From: Davidsoniella eucalypti
Lineage: Eukaryota; Ascomycota; Sordariomycetes; Microascales; Ceratocystidaceae
Direction of reading: 5' to 3'
Assembly: GCA_004009845.1 (NCBI GenBank)
Contig: RMBW01000008.1
Coordinates: 248,001 to 312,000, forward strand
DNA length: 64,000 nucleotides
Each line of letters opens with the position of its first letter. Position 1 is the first letter of the stretch. Positions 12,363-23,673 of this stretch are shown in pieces. Both the position numbers and the translations under genes were made by a program. The notes beneath the pieces were generated by a model, which worked only from the letters and a program-made list of their open reading frames with translations, was not told the origin of the DNA and searched no databases.

Positions 12363-14733
12363 ATGGTAAAACTCAAGTCCGGCCCGTGCGGCCTCCCTCT
12401 ACCAATGTTCAAAGAAAAAGAGTAAGTTTGTGAATCTAGTGGCTCTGAGGCACAGTCTGTAGCTCCTTCGTCACCGACTATAAATGTTCAACTTCTAACA
12501 GTAGCCTCTTGTTTCTAGACAACCGTCTTCCGCTGCTGCCGAAGTACCTGCACCAGAATCGACTAAGAAAGCACCGGAGTTCAAGTCGAAGATTCTTCTG
12601 GCCATCGACCTGGTCCAGAGTGCGTTTCTCATCAAGAGCTATTACGTCGCTTTCATCGCCCTTCTATTCCTTCTTCCCGTTGTAGTCCTCATCTGGTTTC
12701 TGTGTGAATACTTCTTTGCCCACTCGTACTTCTTCGGTGCCGATATGCCGGGTCCTTCCAATGAACACGACACGGTCAACAAGTTTTGTTTTCAGGTTGC
12801 TGCCAAGGCGATGGAAGTCTCCATGGTCATCTCAATGACTGCCATGATTGTTACCTTTATGCGCTGGCGACTGATAAACAAAGAACAGAAGAACGTCCGG
12901 TTTGGCTTCATCTCGCTCCCTGCCCAGTTCAGCAGCCCGCTCTTCCTTATTTCAAGAAACTTCGTCTCCATCTTGAACGACAAGGCCCTCGGCGGCCGAG
13001 TTGTCCGTTTTTTCCTGTGGGCTGCCATTGCTATCTGCTCCCTGATGAGTATCTTCGCTGCACCACTGGGTGCGTCCCTCTTCATACCCGAGCAAGGCTG
13101 GTGGCCTGCGGGAGGAGCTACTATCACCTATAAAGCAACCCTGAATTTGTTTCCGGACACTGTCAATGCAAGTTCCTATGCTGTGAATGTCACCCAGCTG
13201 GACACTTCTTGTGGGGCTGGATTTGATAACTCTTATTTCTGTCCATATACTGGCTATATCGAGATCTTCAACAGCCTCTACTCTACCTTTGGCGATATTC
13301 CAGCTCGTTCCCTTATTGGAGCGAACAGCTACTACCTGGGGCTTATGTCAGGATACGTCTTCAATATTGAAGAAGATGATGAGAACTACAAAAACAATTT
13401 TGAGCCGGGCCCGGACACATGGTCGTTTGTTCCCAACTACGTTGTCTCGAATTCCCTATTTTCTGCTTCTTACTATTGGAATATTGCTCGGCAACAGACG
13501 GATAAGAAATCTCAAGGCAACTGGTGGAAGCACTTCAAGGACGCTGCGACCTTTTCGTTCGAGTCTTCGAGGGCGGAATTTGCCGGCATGACGACGACCT
13601 GCCGCACTATGACTTATAATTACGCAAGCGGTGATTTCAGCGGGAATATCAGCTCAACTGACCCTCTGTACAGCGTTGCTAAGAATATCACCCAGACAAA
13701 GCTTGAAGCGAGCAAAGCACTCGATACGAGTTCGAACTACTACTTTACGACTCACGGGTTTGCGGATTATCTTGACGACGATAGCTTTAACAAACTCTTG
13801 ACGGCTCGTATAAGCTACCGTGAAGATCCATCTCTTGATGGGGCCGGTCCGATATACGTCGATGTCTGTCTTACGCGCGGATCCTACTTCCATAGCTCGG
13901 TGGCAGTCGATACCGCTCAAAATGTCGTAAGCCTTGCCCCTTACCATGACTTGAAGTATAACAAGTACAATGGCAATGCAAAGATCATCCACGATAAAGA
14001 AATGAACCTGGAGGCCGCGTTCGTTGACAGGTATATCAATCTCAACAACACACAAGGCTATGAGTTGCTAAGCGAGTTCGAGCTGTTCACGTCTGCTTCG
14101 TTCAAGTCTGCCCTGAATGCACTTTACGCCAATACTGTTGCCCGCGTCTCTTCAGCTAACGCAGAAGTCGGCTACAATTTGACCGATCCCGACTCCAACA
14201 AGAATCCGAAAATGGAGCATTTCTTCAACAAGCGAGGCTTAGGAGGCGGAGGCAAGAATGCATTCAAGCCTGTTGAGACGCCTGATGAGCAAATAGAAGG
14301 GAAGGGATTTCTGTTCGGCTACGCATACTCCGTCACGTCAGTCCCGGGCCGGGGTGTGCTAGCGGGAATTGTTGTTTACCTTGTCATTTTACTCTTCTGG
14401 CTTGCCTGGGTCATATCCACCGGCCACTTTGCATGGGCGTGGACGGGCACCGAAGATCTTGTGCGTATGGCGCTTAATTCGCCGGCCTACGAGGCCAAAC
14501 CCGAAGAGTCAGAAGGCATGCACAATCTACGGTTTGATATCCGTGGTCAACAAAAAAATGAGTCGAGATATCTTGTTATGGTCCGCCCATCACCCCAAAC
14601 CTCGACAAGCCAAGGAAATGATGCCGTCCCAAGCTCGGAGGCTGCTTCGGCAAAAGCGGTGGACGAGGGCATTCAGCCGCCGTCACCGACACTGACCCAT
14701 CATTCAGTCAAGATGAACCAGAAGTACAATTGA
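12363..14733 (+). CDS. membrane-protein paralogue A (uncharacterised fungal family)
   Basis: Unrecognised four-pass membrane protein of 757 aa. Two exons: 12363-12421 and 12519-14733, joined in phase 2 (GTAAGT donor, TTTCTAG acceptor) so that the junction codon is Glu20. Predicted membrane segments are at residues 62-87, 113-134, 184-204 and 632-652. The third ends in the family signature IFAAPLG, followed by FIPEQGWW. The 420-residue region between segments 3 and 4 carries several NxS/T sequons (NVT, NIS, NIT, NNT, NLT), so it should face the lumen or cell exterior, with both termini cytosolic. Near segment 4 lie GYAYSV and DLVRMALNSP, also family signatures. It shares intron position, topology and motifs with the genes at 17406 and 23674. 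The function is unknown; no catalytic or transport motif is seen. Gene structure is supported by three-way paralogue agreement. Confidence 0.85.
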
Positions 14734-17405
14734 GATATCAAAAGAGAGGCAACGTAGTAACCGACGGTGTGGATGGGGATCATTTCTAGGGTTGAAATTA
14801 GCTTATAAGCTAATGACTACTGATTTTAAGCTACTTTCTGTACATCTTTGCTAATATGGCGATGGGCGTAGGCTCGGTGAAACATATTTTCATATCGTAA
14901 TTAGTCAGTCGTTGTTGAGCAGTTGACAATACGCTTTTTTCCTGTATTTAACTATATAGATATATAGAGTTTGTTGAATTGCATGTTTCGGAGATATGGA
15001 TAGTTAACCCTTATTAGCCCGAGGTATAATAGTGATTGATTACTACTTGACTGCCGACTGGCATTTTACAGCGATACGACGGCATATTCTAGGCGGAAGC
15101 GGTAGGTCGATGCCACCTTTGTTCAGCTCGACAATAGGAAGTAGTCATAGAACTAGACTTGCTCAGTTGTATCCCAAATTGGCTTCTTTGGTAGCTACGT
15201 ATATGTAGGGAATGTTGTTTATGAGGCAAGTTGCACTAGTGGAATCTGATAAAAAATGCCGAGTCCTGTTATGTTAGATAGACACCGCCCAGTGATTTAG
15301 TGATTAGGTAACTGTATGACATAGCAAGTCAGATTAATAAAGTAGGCTGTATGTACTTACAGAGTCCAGCCTACAGAGAGTAACTAGCAAGAGACTGATC
15401 CTACAACAAAGCCAGCCGCTGTAAGTACTCTGTAGTTAACAGTACGTAGATAACTGCCTGCTTAGTTACATGTACAGTTTATTGAGCGTTGTCGTTGAAG
15501 TGATTCGACCCACTTTTTCGTTCTAGCGTTCACCAACCGGTTTTGACTTGTTCCACCGCATTGCTAAATTGACTCGATTCTATTGTTTGGCTCATTGCTC
15601 TTGCTCAAAATAGACGACAGGAAGTTACTCGTGCAGTTTTGGAAACTACGCAATGTTCCGCGGGTAGGAATACCTGATAATCCTGCGTGTACCAATATTT
15701 CCAGCTTACTATATATCGCGGATTCCTACATTTAGCACTGTTTCTCTACTGTAGTTTTTGTGTCAATCAGTAAGCTTACGGATGCTACTGCAGGCCACTG
15801 TCGAATAACATTAAAGGGAAGAAAAGGCTGGGCCCATGACCGGGGCTATTTGGAGGCGGACTGATGTGATATCTTTCAAGGTAGTTGAAGCATTTACAGT
15901 ATGCCATATTGACTTACCCCACCTCGCTTACAAATAAAACGTCTATAAAATACATGAAGAAGCCTACAATATTCACATTCACCTATATATCACGTCTTCT
16001 CATATGAGAACTAGCCCTGTCTGCATAATGTTGTATCTGTATATTGCAAGGATAACCAGGCTGACCCAGACGTAGAGGACCCTGTAACAGAAGATATATG
16101 GCTTTACTTAGTTGTAGCTGTAGTGCTATTCAGTGTCACGAAGTTGCACAGGAGACACAATCTACAGCAAAGACTCAGTACGGAAATATATTGCCACTCT
16201 TGCAAATTCGGGTGTAAATACCTAAACCAATACTTCTATTATAAGAAGTAGAAAGTCCCGTCGTTAGCGTGGTTACTAGTGCAAAACTTCTAATCGTAGC
16301 ACTGCCGTACGTGTACAACATTTTGACTCTTCGTATCAGGGTGCAACCGCCGTAAGCGCTAGTTGTTTATCTCTCCTTTAGAGAACGGGCGTAATGCATA
16401 GTTAAGCCTGCTTTGTATTTTTCTGGGCCGGGACTGACAATGGGTTTTGTTTTCCTGGATGGACACTAACCACTGCCATAGACTTACTAATGCATAGTAG
16501 GATTTTAAGCTAAACATTTTCTCAGTTATCACTTGTAGATCATTCTCATTCAGGAATACTGTGATTTTTTTTTGATTTTGCAAGGCGGAGAGACTTCACA
16601 GGCCGACATGTAGATACAGATACATACGACTGCAGTTGTACATATATGTATATGCATAAGATGCGCATTTCGCTTCATCCATTCGATACTGCAAATACAG
16701 CAAAGCACAGTTACACCTTGCAAAAGTGACAGCCTACTCTTCTACATGCTTTGCAAAAATACCATGTATATGAACGAATAGTTATCTGGTCCACAAATAC
16801 GACGCGTTGCTTTGGGCTCTTGTGCAGCCTGCTATGTTCCCGGGCGAAGACCCTTTATTAAAGGCACAGCTTAAAGGCCCGGTTTTGCTGTGTAAGATTC
16901 AGTTGCCCGGTAGGTAGCATCGACCACGCCAAGGCTCGCTCATCGACGGTGACTAATGGTGTTGTGGTGTCTGCATACATATGTATTGTCGATGAAGGAT
17001 TGCCAGATATGACAGAGAGAAGAAGCAGGGCTCGAGTATCGTCGAGAAGAAAATGTGATACTGTGATAATAAGATTACCACATGATGTGCCCAGAATGTA
17101 TGCCTGGCGAGGCGACTGTTAATCATAGCAATATGTCTTCTATGACATCTGGCCGATTTAAATCAGATGTGGGAGAGCCTGCTTACAACAGACTATCGAT
17201 ACTACTAGTATATATTCCCAATATTCTGCCCCGATTTCTAGTTCCGTCACCAGCTCCGGAGTCAGCAACTCTCTTCTTCATCTCTCGTCAACTCTCTATC
17301 CACCGCCCATCGTGGGATGTGTCTCTAGATTTGCTCTACTACTACCACCAGTAGCACTTAGATTATCTCGATAGTATACAACGACTGAATCTTTCTTCAT
17401 CCATC
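14734..17405. other. gene-free interval between paralogues A and B
   Basis: AT-rich DNA with no supported gene. It holds copy 2 of the dispersed repeat (15209-15318) and, close to its right end, the promoter of paralogue B. Open frames at 16359-16583 and 17082-17354 have no family resemblance. Confidence 0.5.
15209..15318 (+). repeat. dispersed direct repeat, copy 2 (right of paralogue A)
   Basis: Diverged copy of the element at 11551-11655 in the same orientation, with TTAGATAGACAC at 15274-15285. The two copies bracket paralogue A as direct repeats about 3.7 kb apart. Confidence 0.6.
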
Positions 17406-20266
17406 ATGTCGTCGCCAACCACATCTGCCCCCCCCAAATCGGCCGGCAACGATAAACAAAAGTAAGTTTGCAATCCCCTGGCTGCTTTTAAAAAAGCCGG
17501 TGACCTGAAAACTAACGATTCACGCACTCTGGCAGACACAGATATTTTTCATGGTTTGTTATCCCTAGAAATATCATGGAACCACTGCTCAACAGAGGGA
17601 AAGTAATCGAGAAAGTGACTCGCATCTCCTCAGCGGCATGGAAACCTTTTGGGACATTATGGAAATCTCTCAACCGGTCAGCCACCCGCACCTTCATGTT
17701 GGAGAACCGGCTGATCGTCCTTCTTGGCATCCTTCTCCACGCACCAATCGCTGCCTTCATCTGGTTTTTGTGCGAGTTTTACTTTGGCAAGTCGTTCTTT
17801 TGGGGCTCCCACCTGCCTGGCGCCACCAATAGCCAGACCGCCAACAAGTTTGCTCTCAACTTTGGCGCCAAGGCCTTGGAAATATTCATGGTAGCTTCCT
17901 TGACGATCATGATGGTCACCTGGATGCGCTGGTACACTATGCCAGGGGCCGCTCCCGAAGATGACCTGCCGAAGTCCGACGAACAGAACACAGGAGCAGC
18001 TAAGAGCAATGAGTCTGCGGACAGGAAGCCTGAAGACGACCCGCCGAAGCCCGATGAACAGAACACAGGAGCAGCTAAGAGCAATGAGTCTGCGGACATG
18101 AAGCCCGAAGATGACCCGCCGAAGTCCGATGAACAGAACACAAGAGCAGCTAAGAGCAATGAGTCTGCGGACAGGAAGCCGAGCAGCGCAGTGGGCTCGA
18201 AGGAGCACGGCACTCGTCTGAGCACTTTGGCGCTGCCACTTCAGATCAGCGACCCGTTCTTCCTAATTTCGCCTGCTTTCCACAACATTCGCCGGGCAGA
18301 AAAACCCAAAAGCACGCCTGAAACGAACGCTGCCGGCAGCAGCGCTGGGCGTGGACACTGGCATATGCCCCGAACACGCCGTTATCTCCTTTTCATTGGC
18401 GTCGGCGTCTGCTACCTGCTCGGCCTGTTTGCCGCTCCTCTGGGCTCGTCTCTCTTCATCCCCGAGCTGGATTGGTGGCAGGTTGGAACCATCGAAATCT
18501 ACTCAACATCTAGTTCTGGTGTCCTATTCCCTACCATGATTAACGACGATTCCTATCCTGACGGCCTCGAAGGGTGCACTGACTTTTCCTCCATCTCGAA
18601 CGACTCTTGTCCCACAACTGGATGGGAGGACATCACACAACGGGTGCTCTCTCAAGTCGTCCCAGCGTGGCCCGTTACTATTGCGCAGGACTCCATCTCG
18701 CTGGGAATGTACACGACTGTAGAGGGCGGAAGCTCGGTGATCGACACCAGCCAATTTGACTCGCCTAATTCCCAGTGGGCGTGGATGCCACATACCCAGA
18801 GTGCCTATGGCCTGCTTGCTCCGGCTACCTACTGGTGGTCGGCAGTGAAGTCCGAGGATGCTCAGAGCTACTGGCGCTGGAAGCGCTATCGCAACGCCTC
18901 AAGCCATACATACGAGGCTGACATCAGATACCCCGGTGTCACGTCCAACTGCTCAATAATCTCGTACACTGTTGGCTCTGGCTGGCCTGTGGCAGGTGTT
19001 GCTGACGACGAGCTAGAGATCGTGGCCCAATGGCTAAACGAAACAGTCGATCTCAACGCAACAGACCGCTACTATAAGTGGTACAACGTCGCAACGCCCG
19101 ACCAAAGCGATGGCTGGCAGTATCTGAGGACTTTGATGGCCTTTCCCTCATATCCTCCCTCCAGTGACAAGAGCGTCATCTATAACTGCACGAGCCGAGG
19201 AGAGCACTTCTACGGCCCTGGTGCCGCAGATGTAGATGAACGCACCGCTCTTCTTTTCCCTCTACATTCGACCGATTTCAATGGTCACGAAGGCTATGGT
19301 ATGCCAGACAATGACGTGACAATCAAATTCGGCATTGACGCGGGGTTTGCATCGAGATATCTCAACCCCACGTTGGATAGCGATAACCTAACTCTCTTCG
19401 ACTATGCTAATTTCTGGGGCGGACTTTGGGGCGCGTTCAGCTCCAATATTGATCTAGACGACACTACGGCCGACCAAATCAGTAATTTTACGTCGTGGGC
19501 TGAGCTTATCGTGAACTGTCTGTACGTCAATGCCGCTGCTCGCACAGGACACACTGAGAAGCCATTCTTCCTCCCCGTCGACATGTATAGTATAGACGAT
19601 TTCATTAGCGTTGGCTATACTGAAAACTATAAGAGCTACCTGCCCAAAAACGGCCTCGGAGATGGCAAAAACAAGACCTTCCTACGCCCTTCTTCCGGAG
19701 ACTACTACGCGGTCAAGGGCAAGGGCTTGCTCTACGGCTACGCCTACTCACTGAAGGGACTGAGCACGATCGGCATATGTGTTGGGCTCCTGGTGTATCT
19801 ACTCGTCATGGCCACCTTTCTCTTCTGGATGACGTACACCGGCCAACTGGCGCTCGCCTGGTCCGGCGCGGACAATCTCATCAAGATTGCGTTGAGCTCG
19901 CCTCTGTCAAGCGAACGCTCTGTCGACCTGGAAACAGCCAATATCTACTGGCGCGAGGAGAGACGCAATGGTGAGGAGCGGGGTCGGTTGGTTTTGGTTA
20001 CCAAGGACATCATCGATAGACCTTTGACTGGCGTTGAATATCACTTGGTCAAGGCCAACACCGTATTCGCGGACGACTCGAAGAAAGATCCTCCCGCCGC
20101 TAGCGTAACCTCTACTTCTCACGGCGTTGGTTTGAGCAACACACGTGCAGATACAGCTTCACCTGGTGACAATTCCATGAAGGGATTCACTACCCAGGTT
20201 ACTCAGGCTGGACAGAACTCGCCGGCCCCACGGAATCTTACCCCTTCACCATCTGATTCAAAGTAA
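17406..20266 (+). CDS. membrane-protein paralogue B with a cytosolic 25-aa repeat
   Basis: Protein of 928 aa of the same unnamed family as the genes at 12363 and 23674. Two exons: 17406-17461 and 17536-20266, joined in phase 2 (GTAAGT donor, ACTAAC branch point, GGCAG acceptor), so the junction codon is Lys19; this matches the phase in both paralogues. Membrane segments lie at about 78-102 and 128-149, then a third ending in LFAAPLGSSLFIPE, and a fourth near the C terminus with GLLVYLLVMATFLFW. GYAYSL and DNLIKIALSSP flank the fourth. The loop between segments 2 and 3 is enlarged by three tandem 25-residue repeats (159-233), rich in Asp, Glu, Lys and Pro. The large domain between segments 3 and 4 has numerous sequons and is probably extracytosolic. 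Function is unknown. An internal ATG at 17576 would delete the exon-1 peptide, but the conserved intron argues for 17406. Confidence 0.85.
17954..18178 (+). repeat. 75-bp minisatellite, three copies, in paralogue B
   Basis: Three head-to-tail 75-base units, each encoding a 25-residue unit of the form PEDDxPKSDEQNTGAAKSNE plus SADRK. The units differ by only a few substitutions (for example Leu/Pro at position 5, Ser/Pro at 8, Arg/Met near the end), which points to recent unit duplication. The repeat sits in the predicted cytosolic loop. Confidence 0.92.
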
Positions 20267-20658
20267 CTGTTGCAACTATCGTATACTGATGGCTGGTTCG
20301 TTGGCTATATGGCTTCTATTTCCTTTTTTTATGTTTCTTTTCTTTCTTCTCTGGTAGGTATTAGCTTATGGTTTTGGGGGGCATTTTTGGTAATTGTAAA
20401 AACCGGTTGTAACTGGTCTTGGATGGATGGAGCTTTTCATTTTGTAGTCTTTTTTTCGTATTATTTTTTTCTTTTTGTTCTTTGCTAGTAAAGTTGTATA
20501 TCATTTAGGTTATTGCACCGCCATCTTTAAGTATGCAAGTAGTCAAGACTCTCTAGGATGTGTTATGAATCGATTGAAAGAAAAAGAAAATTTCATTTAG
20601 TTATATAATTTTAAAAGGGTTAACTATATGATATAGTTATATATAAATGAAACTATAT
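20267..20658. other. 3' flank of paralogue B
   Basis: Holds the T-rich 3' region of paralogue B and an AT-rich inverted repeat (20591-20652) next to the end of the kinase-like pseudogene. No gene is seen. Confidence 0.5.
20591..20652. repeat. AT-rich nested inverted repeat
   Basis: The outer arms TTTCATTTAGTTATATAA and TTATATATAAATGAAA are imperfect inverted copies. Inside lies an exact palindrome, TAACTATAT-G-ATATAGTTA (20621-20639). The whole could fold as a hairpin. It may be a miniature inverted-repeat element or simply a low-complexity palindrome. Confidence 0.5.
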
Positions 20659-21239
20659 CTATATAGCAGCCCTCTCAAAATCAATAACCATCAAGTCATC
20701 ACGTTCTTCATTATAGAGTAGATTCTGTATTCTGGTATCCCCATGACTGACACTCAACTCTTGAAGTTTTGTAAGTTGTCGGTCAATGTTCCACTATATG
20801 GCAACAAAAGCATATGTTTGTTGATCCTGAAATTAACACAAAGATTTTGCTCCATAGCAACATCACCAAGACAAACAGGGACAACACTTCCTTGTATATC
20901 AACTAGGTGGTTGTACATGCTAGCCTCGTGATGAAGCAAGCCCACATCTTGTTCCTCCACTACCTTTCCTACCAAGGTATACCCAAACGGGTGAGCAGTA
21001 ACCTTGGCCAAGCAGCCAACAGCACCGCGAAGACCCAAAACCTCACAGTCATTATCAAGGTTCGTACCAAGCTGGGCCTTGATAGTAGTCAAAAGCTGAG
21101 ACTGATTGACGGGGTGATGCTGTGTATGATCAAAGATGGAGGAATGAGAAGGAGCAATCAGGGATTTAGCTTGTAAGTGAAGCTTATAGCATCTATCATG
21201 AAACATGATCACGATATAGTGTCTGTCGAGATTCCACAT
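20659..21239 (-). pseudogene. kinase-like (APH/ChoK-fold) protein, frameshifted remnant
   Basis: Two minus-strand frames together resemble a fungal kinase-like family common in Pezizomycotina. The first frame (21239-20754) contains DNDCEVLGLRGAVGCLAKVT, then YTLVGKVV (N-lobe lysine strand), LHHEASMYNHL and IQGSVVPVCLGDV (hinge side). It ends shortly after MLLLPYSGTL. The second frame, offset by one base and ending at 20659, supplies the catalytic loop SVSHGDTRIQNLL and metal-binding VIDFERAAI. A frameshift, and probably a short deletion between hinge and catalytic loop, separate them, and the C-terminal lobe is missing. The family is recognised from its VxKG, HGDxRxxN and IDFE pattern; its biological role is not established. 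No intron with proper splice sites was found that would repair the frame, so it is called a pseudogene. Confidence 0.65.
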
Positions 21240-23673
21240 ATCTTCAGCATATTAAATAGTGATTCTTACCGTAAACCAGTGCGTGTGTACACGTATACAC
21301 ATTTTAATCCCCCCCCTCATCTTCTACCCAAACTTTAAACTTGGCTTTCTGGTCATGGCTTTTAAAGGCGCAAGTCTTATTGTTCCATATCATCATATCC
21401 GAGAGAACTGCTCTGTATAAGGCGTGTGCTTCCGTATTAGCAAACTTCTGTATTCGAAATTATATGGATGAGCCTGCATAAAATCGGGGACTTCGGAATT
21501 TAATGCTCAAATAACATGTTTTTATGTATAACAGCTGTGTTCTCGGTAACGCTGGTCTTTTCTTTTTATCAAACACGGTTTCAAGGCTATTTGTCCTGGT
21601 TAGTAAGACAAGATACAATAAGCTTGGACATGAATCCACGGCTAGAAGCACTGAAAGCAGTGGCATCCAGCGATATTGATGATCCCACTGGGTCAGCCTT
21701 GTATCGTCAGGCATGGCACAATCGTGTGTACAGTTAGTCGGTAAAGATGTAGTATGACTATGAAGAAAAGTATGGCAGCTCTAGTCACCCGGCCGGCAAT
21801 ATTTCCGAGATAAATCGAAGGTGGTGCAATCACAGGTCAGTATCATTATTTTCATAAACTCAGAGATCTATAAATGATTCGATATATTTAAGAATAGTAG
21901 AGGCATAATATACAACCGTACGTATATAATAAACTCGGCTTACATGAATATAGTACGTGGCTTATTGTATAGCGGCAGTTGCGGAATGGAGCCTAGCCAC
22001 GCAGATAGCATTCACATGTAGTTCTCAAGTTTAGCGACGTTTCTTCCCCTATCCATCATTGGCCATCATTCAGATCAAGACCGTGGGTTAGATGTTTCGG
22101 TAGCACCAGCATCACCTTAGCGTCGTCATGCCAAGGTACCCGCCGTCGTATCGAGTTCAATGACGGCTTTGGTACAACATAATGGCGCCCGGTACCTTTG
22201 ATAGGTGAAGAAAGGGTACTGTTAGTAGTTGAATAGAGATTAATTTTTTCTTCATCTAGAAAGACCAACTGTGAGTTAGTTGTGCCCTAAGTTCAAATAG
22301 TTCTCATATGGATGATGTTCACAAAATATTCGAGTACGTACACAACCCTACTACAGCGTTAGGGTTAACCAGTGACTTACACGAAAGAGGGCTACTTCAA
22401 CGAACACGAAATATATATGATAATGACTCAATCTTGGCTTCCGTTGATTCCATATTGATTGCGCTCAAAGCTACGAGCCCCTAGAATCTCTTTTTTGTAT
22501 TTCATCTATCTTGTGCTTCATATTAGCAAAGCCTTCTTTCCAGCTCCTCACAGGCCAACAGAGCCGCCGTGTGTCTTGGAACCGTGCACAATCAACTGTA
22601 AGTACATGTGCGAATACTATACATGTAGGTACAAAACGCTAATTCAGGAACAAACTGTATACTTTCTTTCGGTAGAAGCCACGAAAGAAAGAGTAGGGCA
22701 AAAAGAGAGAACTTCACGAGCTTTGGCGGTCAGATTTCTAGACAAGAATTTTTGCTATGGCCCGTCGTCGTCGGTTCACGGCATGTCAAAGATGAAAAGA
22801 CAAAAACCCGGCTTCGTCCGAATCTGACGCGACGACTTGGTAGTTTACAGTCTAAGAATGCTCATTGTTGATGATGGTTGCATGAAATATTCATGCTGGT
22901 TCGCTTAAGGGTACTAGAAGGGAAGAGGCCGATATGAATGATGCTATTTCTGGGGAAAGAAGACAAGGGAGGAAACCCTGCTTGCTGTCTGGTGAATTAT
23001 GTAGGACAAGAGTGTGCACAGTCCCAACTATTTACCCAAGATCGATTCTAAAAGACTCCCAAAATAGCCGCACGGACCACAGCACGCCAATAGCCATGGA
23101 TGTCCCGAGGAACGGACGGTTCACCAGCAAGTCCTGTTAAGGAAAGTTCCTGGGAACGGGCGGACCAGGTGGATTCATCACGGGCCGCCTGTATCCTGGG
23201 AATCGTTGTATATGGTGGAAGTTGTAGAAGACCAAAGGGCCCGTCATGTAATGTAGAGTTGTAAACTATAACCCCGTGTTTGCAGAAAAGAATCCACACC
23301 ACAAGTTTAGCCTCCGCCATGGCTTTTTTTCCTCTTGTTGTCCCTCGTGCTTCTTGGTAAGAGACAGACAGAGAGAGAGAGCAAGAGAGAGGAGGCCCTA
23401 GCTTGTGGTTCCTGGACAAACAAATCATAAACTAGCTATTATCCGGCTGCATCTATGGCTCTGTCTTCTCTCCATTGCTCGCCGTTCTTCAAATCCATTC
23501 ATTCTCGGTTGTTTTCTCAAAGGCCTTCTCAAAAGAAGACGAAGAAGCTGTTAGTTGCAGCCCTCCTCCGTACCACAGGCTCATTTATATGATATTTCAG
23601 ACCTATCGATGATCTCTGCCTACTGCTGCTACAGCGGCGTTTAGCTCTGATTTCCTCTGGCTGCACTCTAACC
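21240..23673. other. gene-free interval before paralogue C
   Basis: No supported gene. Short open frames (21460-21714, 22459-22827, 23048-23428) have no recognisable family. A GA-rich tract lies at 23360-23395. The region upstream of 23674 serves as the 5' region of paralogue C. Confidence 0.5.

Noticed and set aside
17678..18225. Two minus frames with repeated Leu/Cys-rich units
   Set aside because: They are the antisense readings of the 75-bp repeat in paralogue B.
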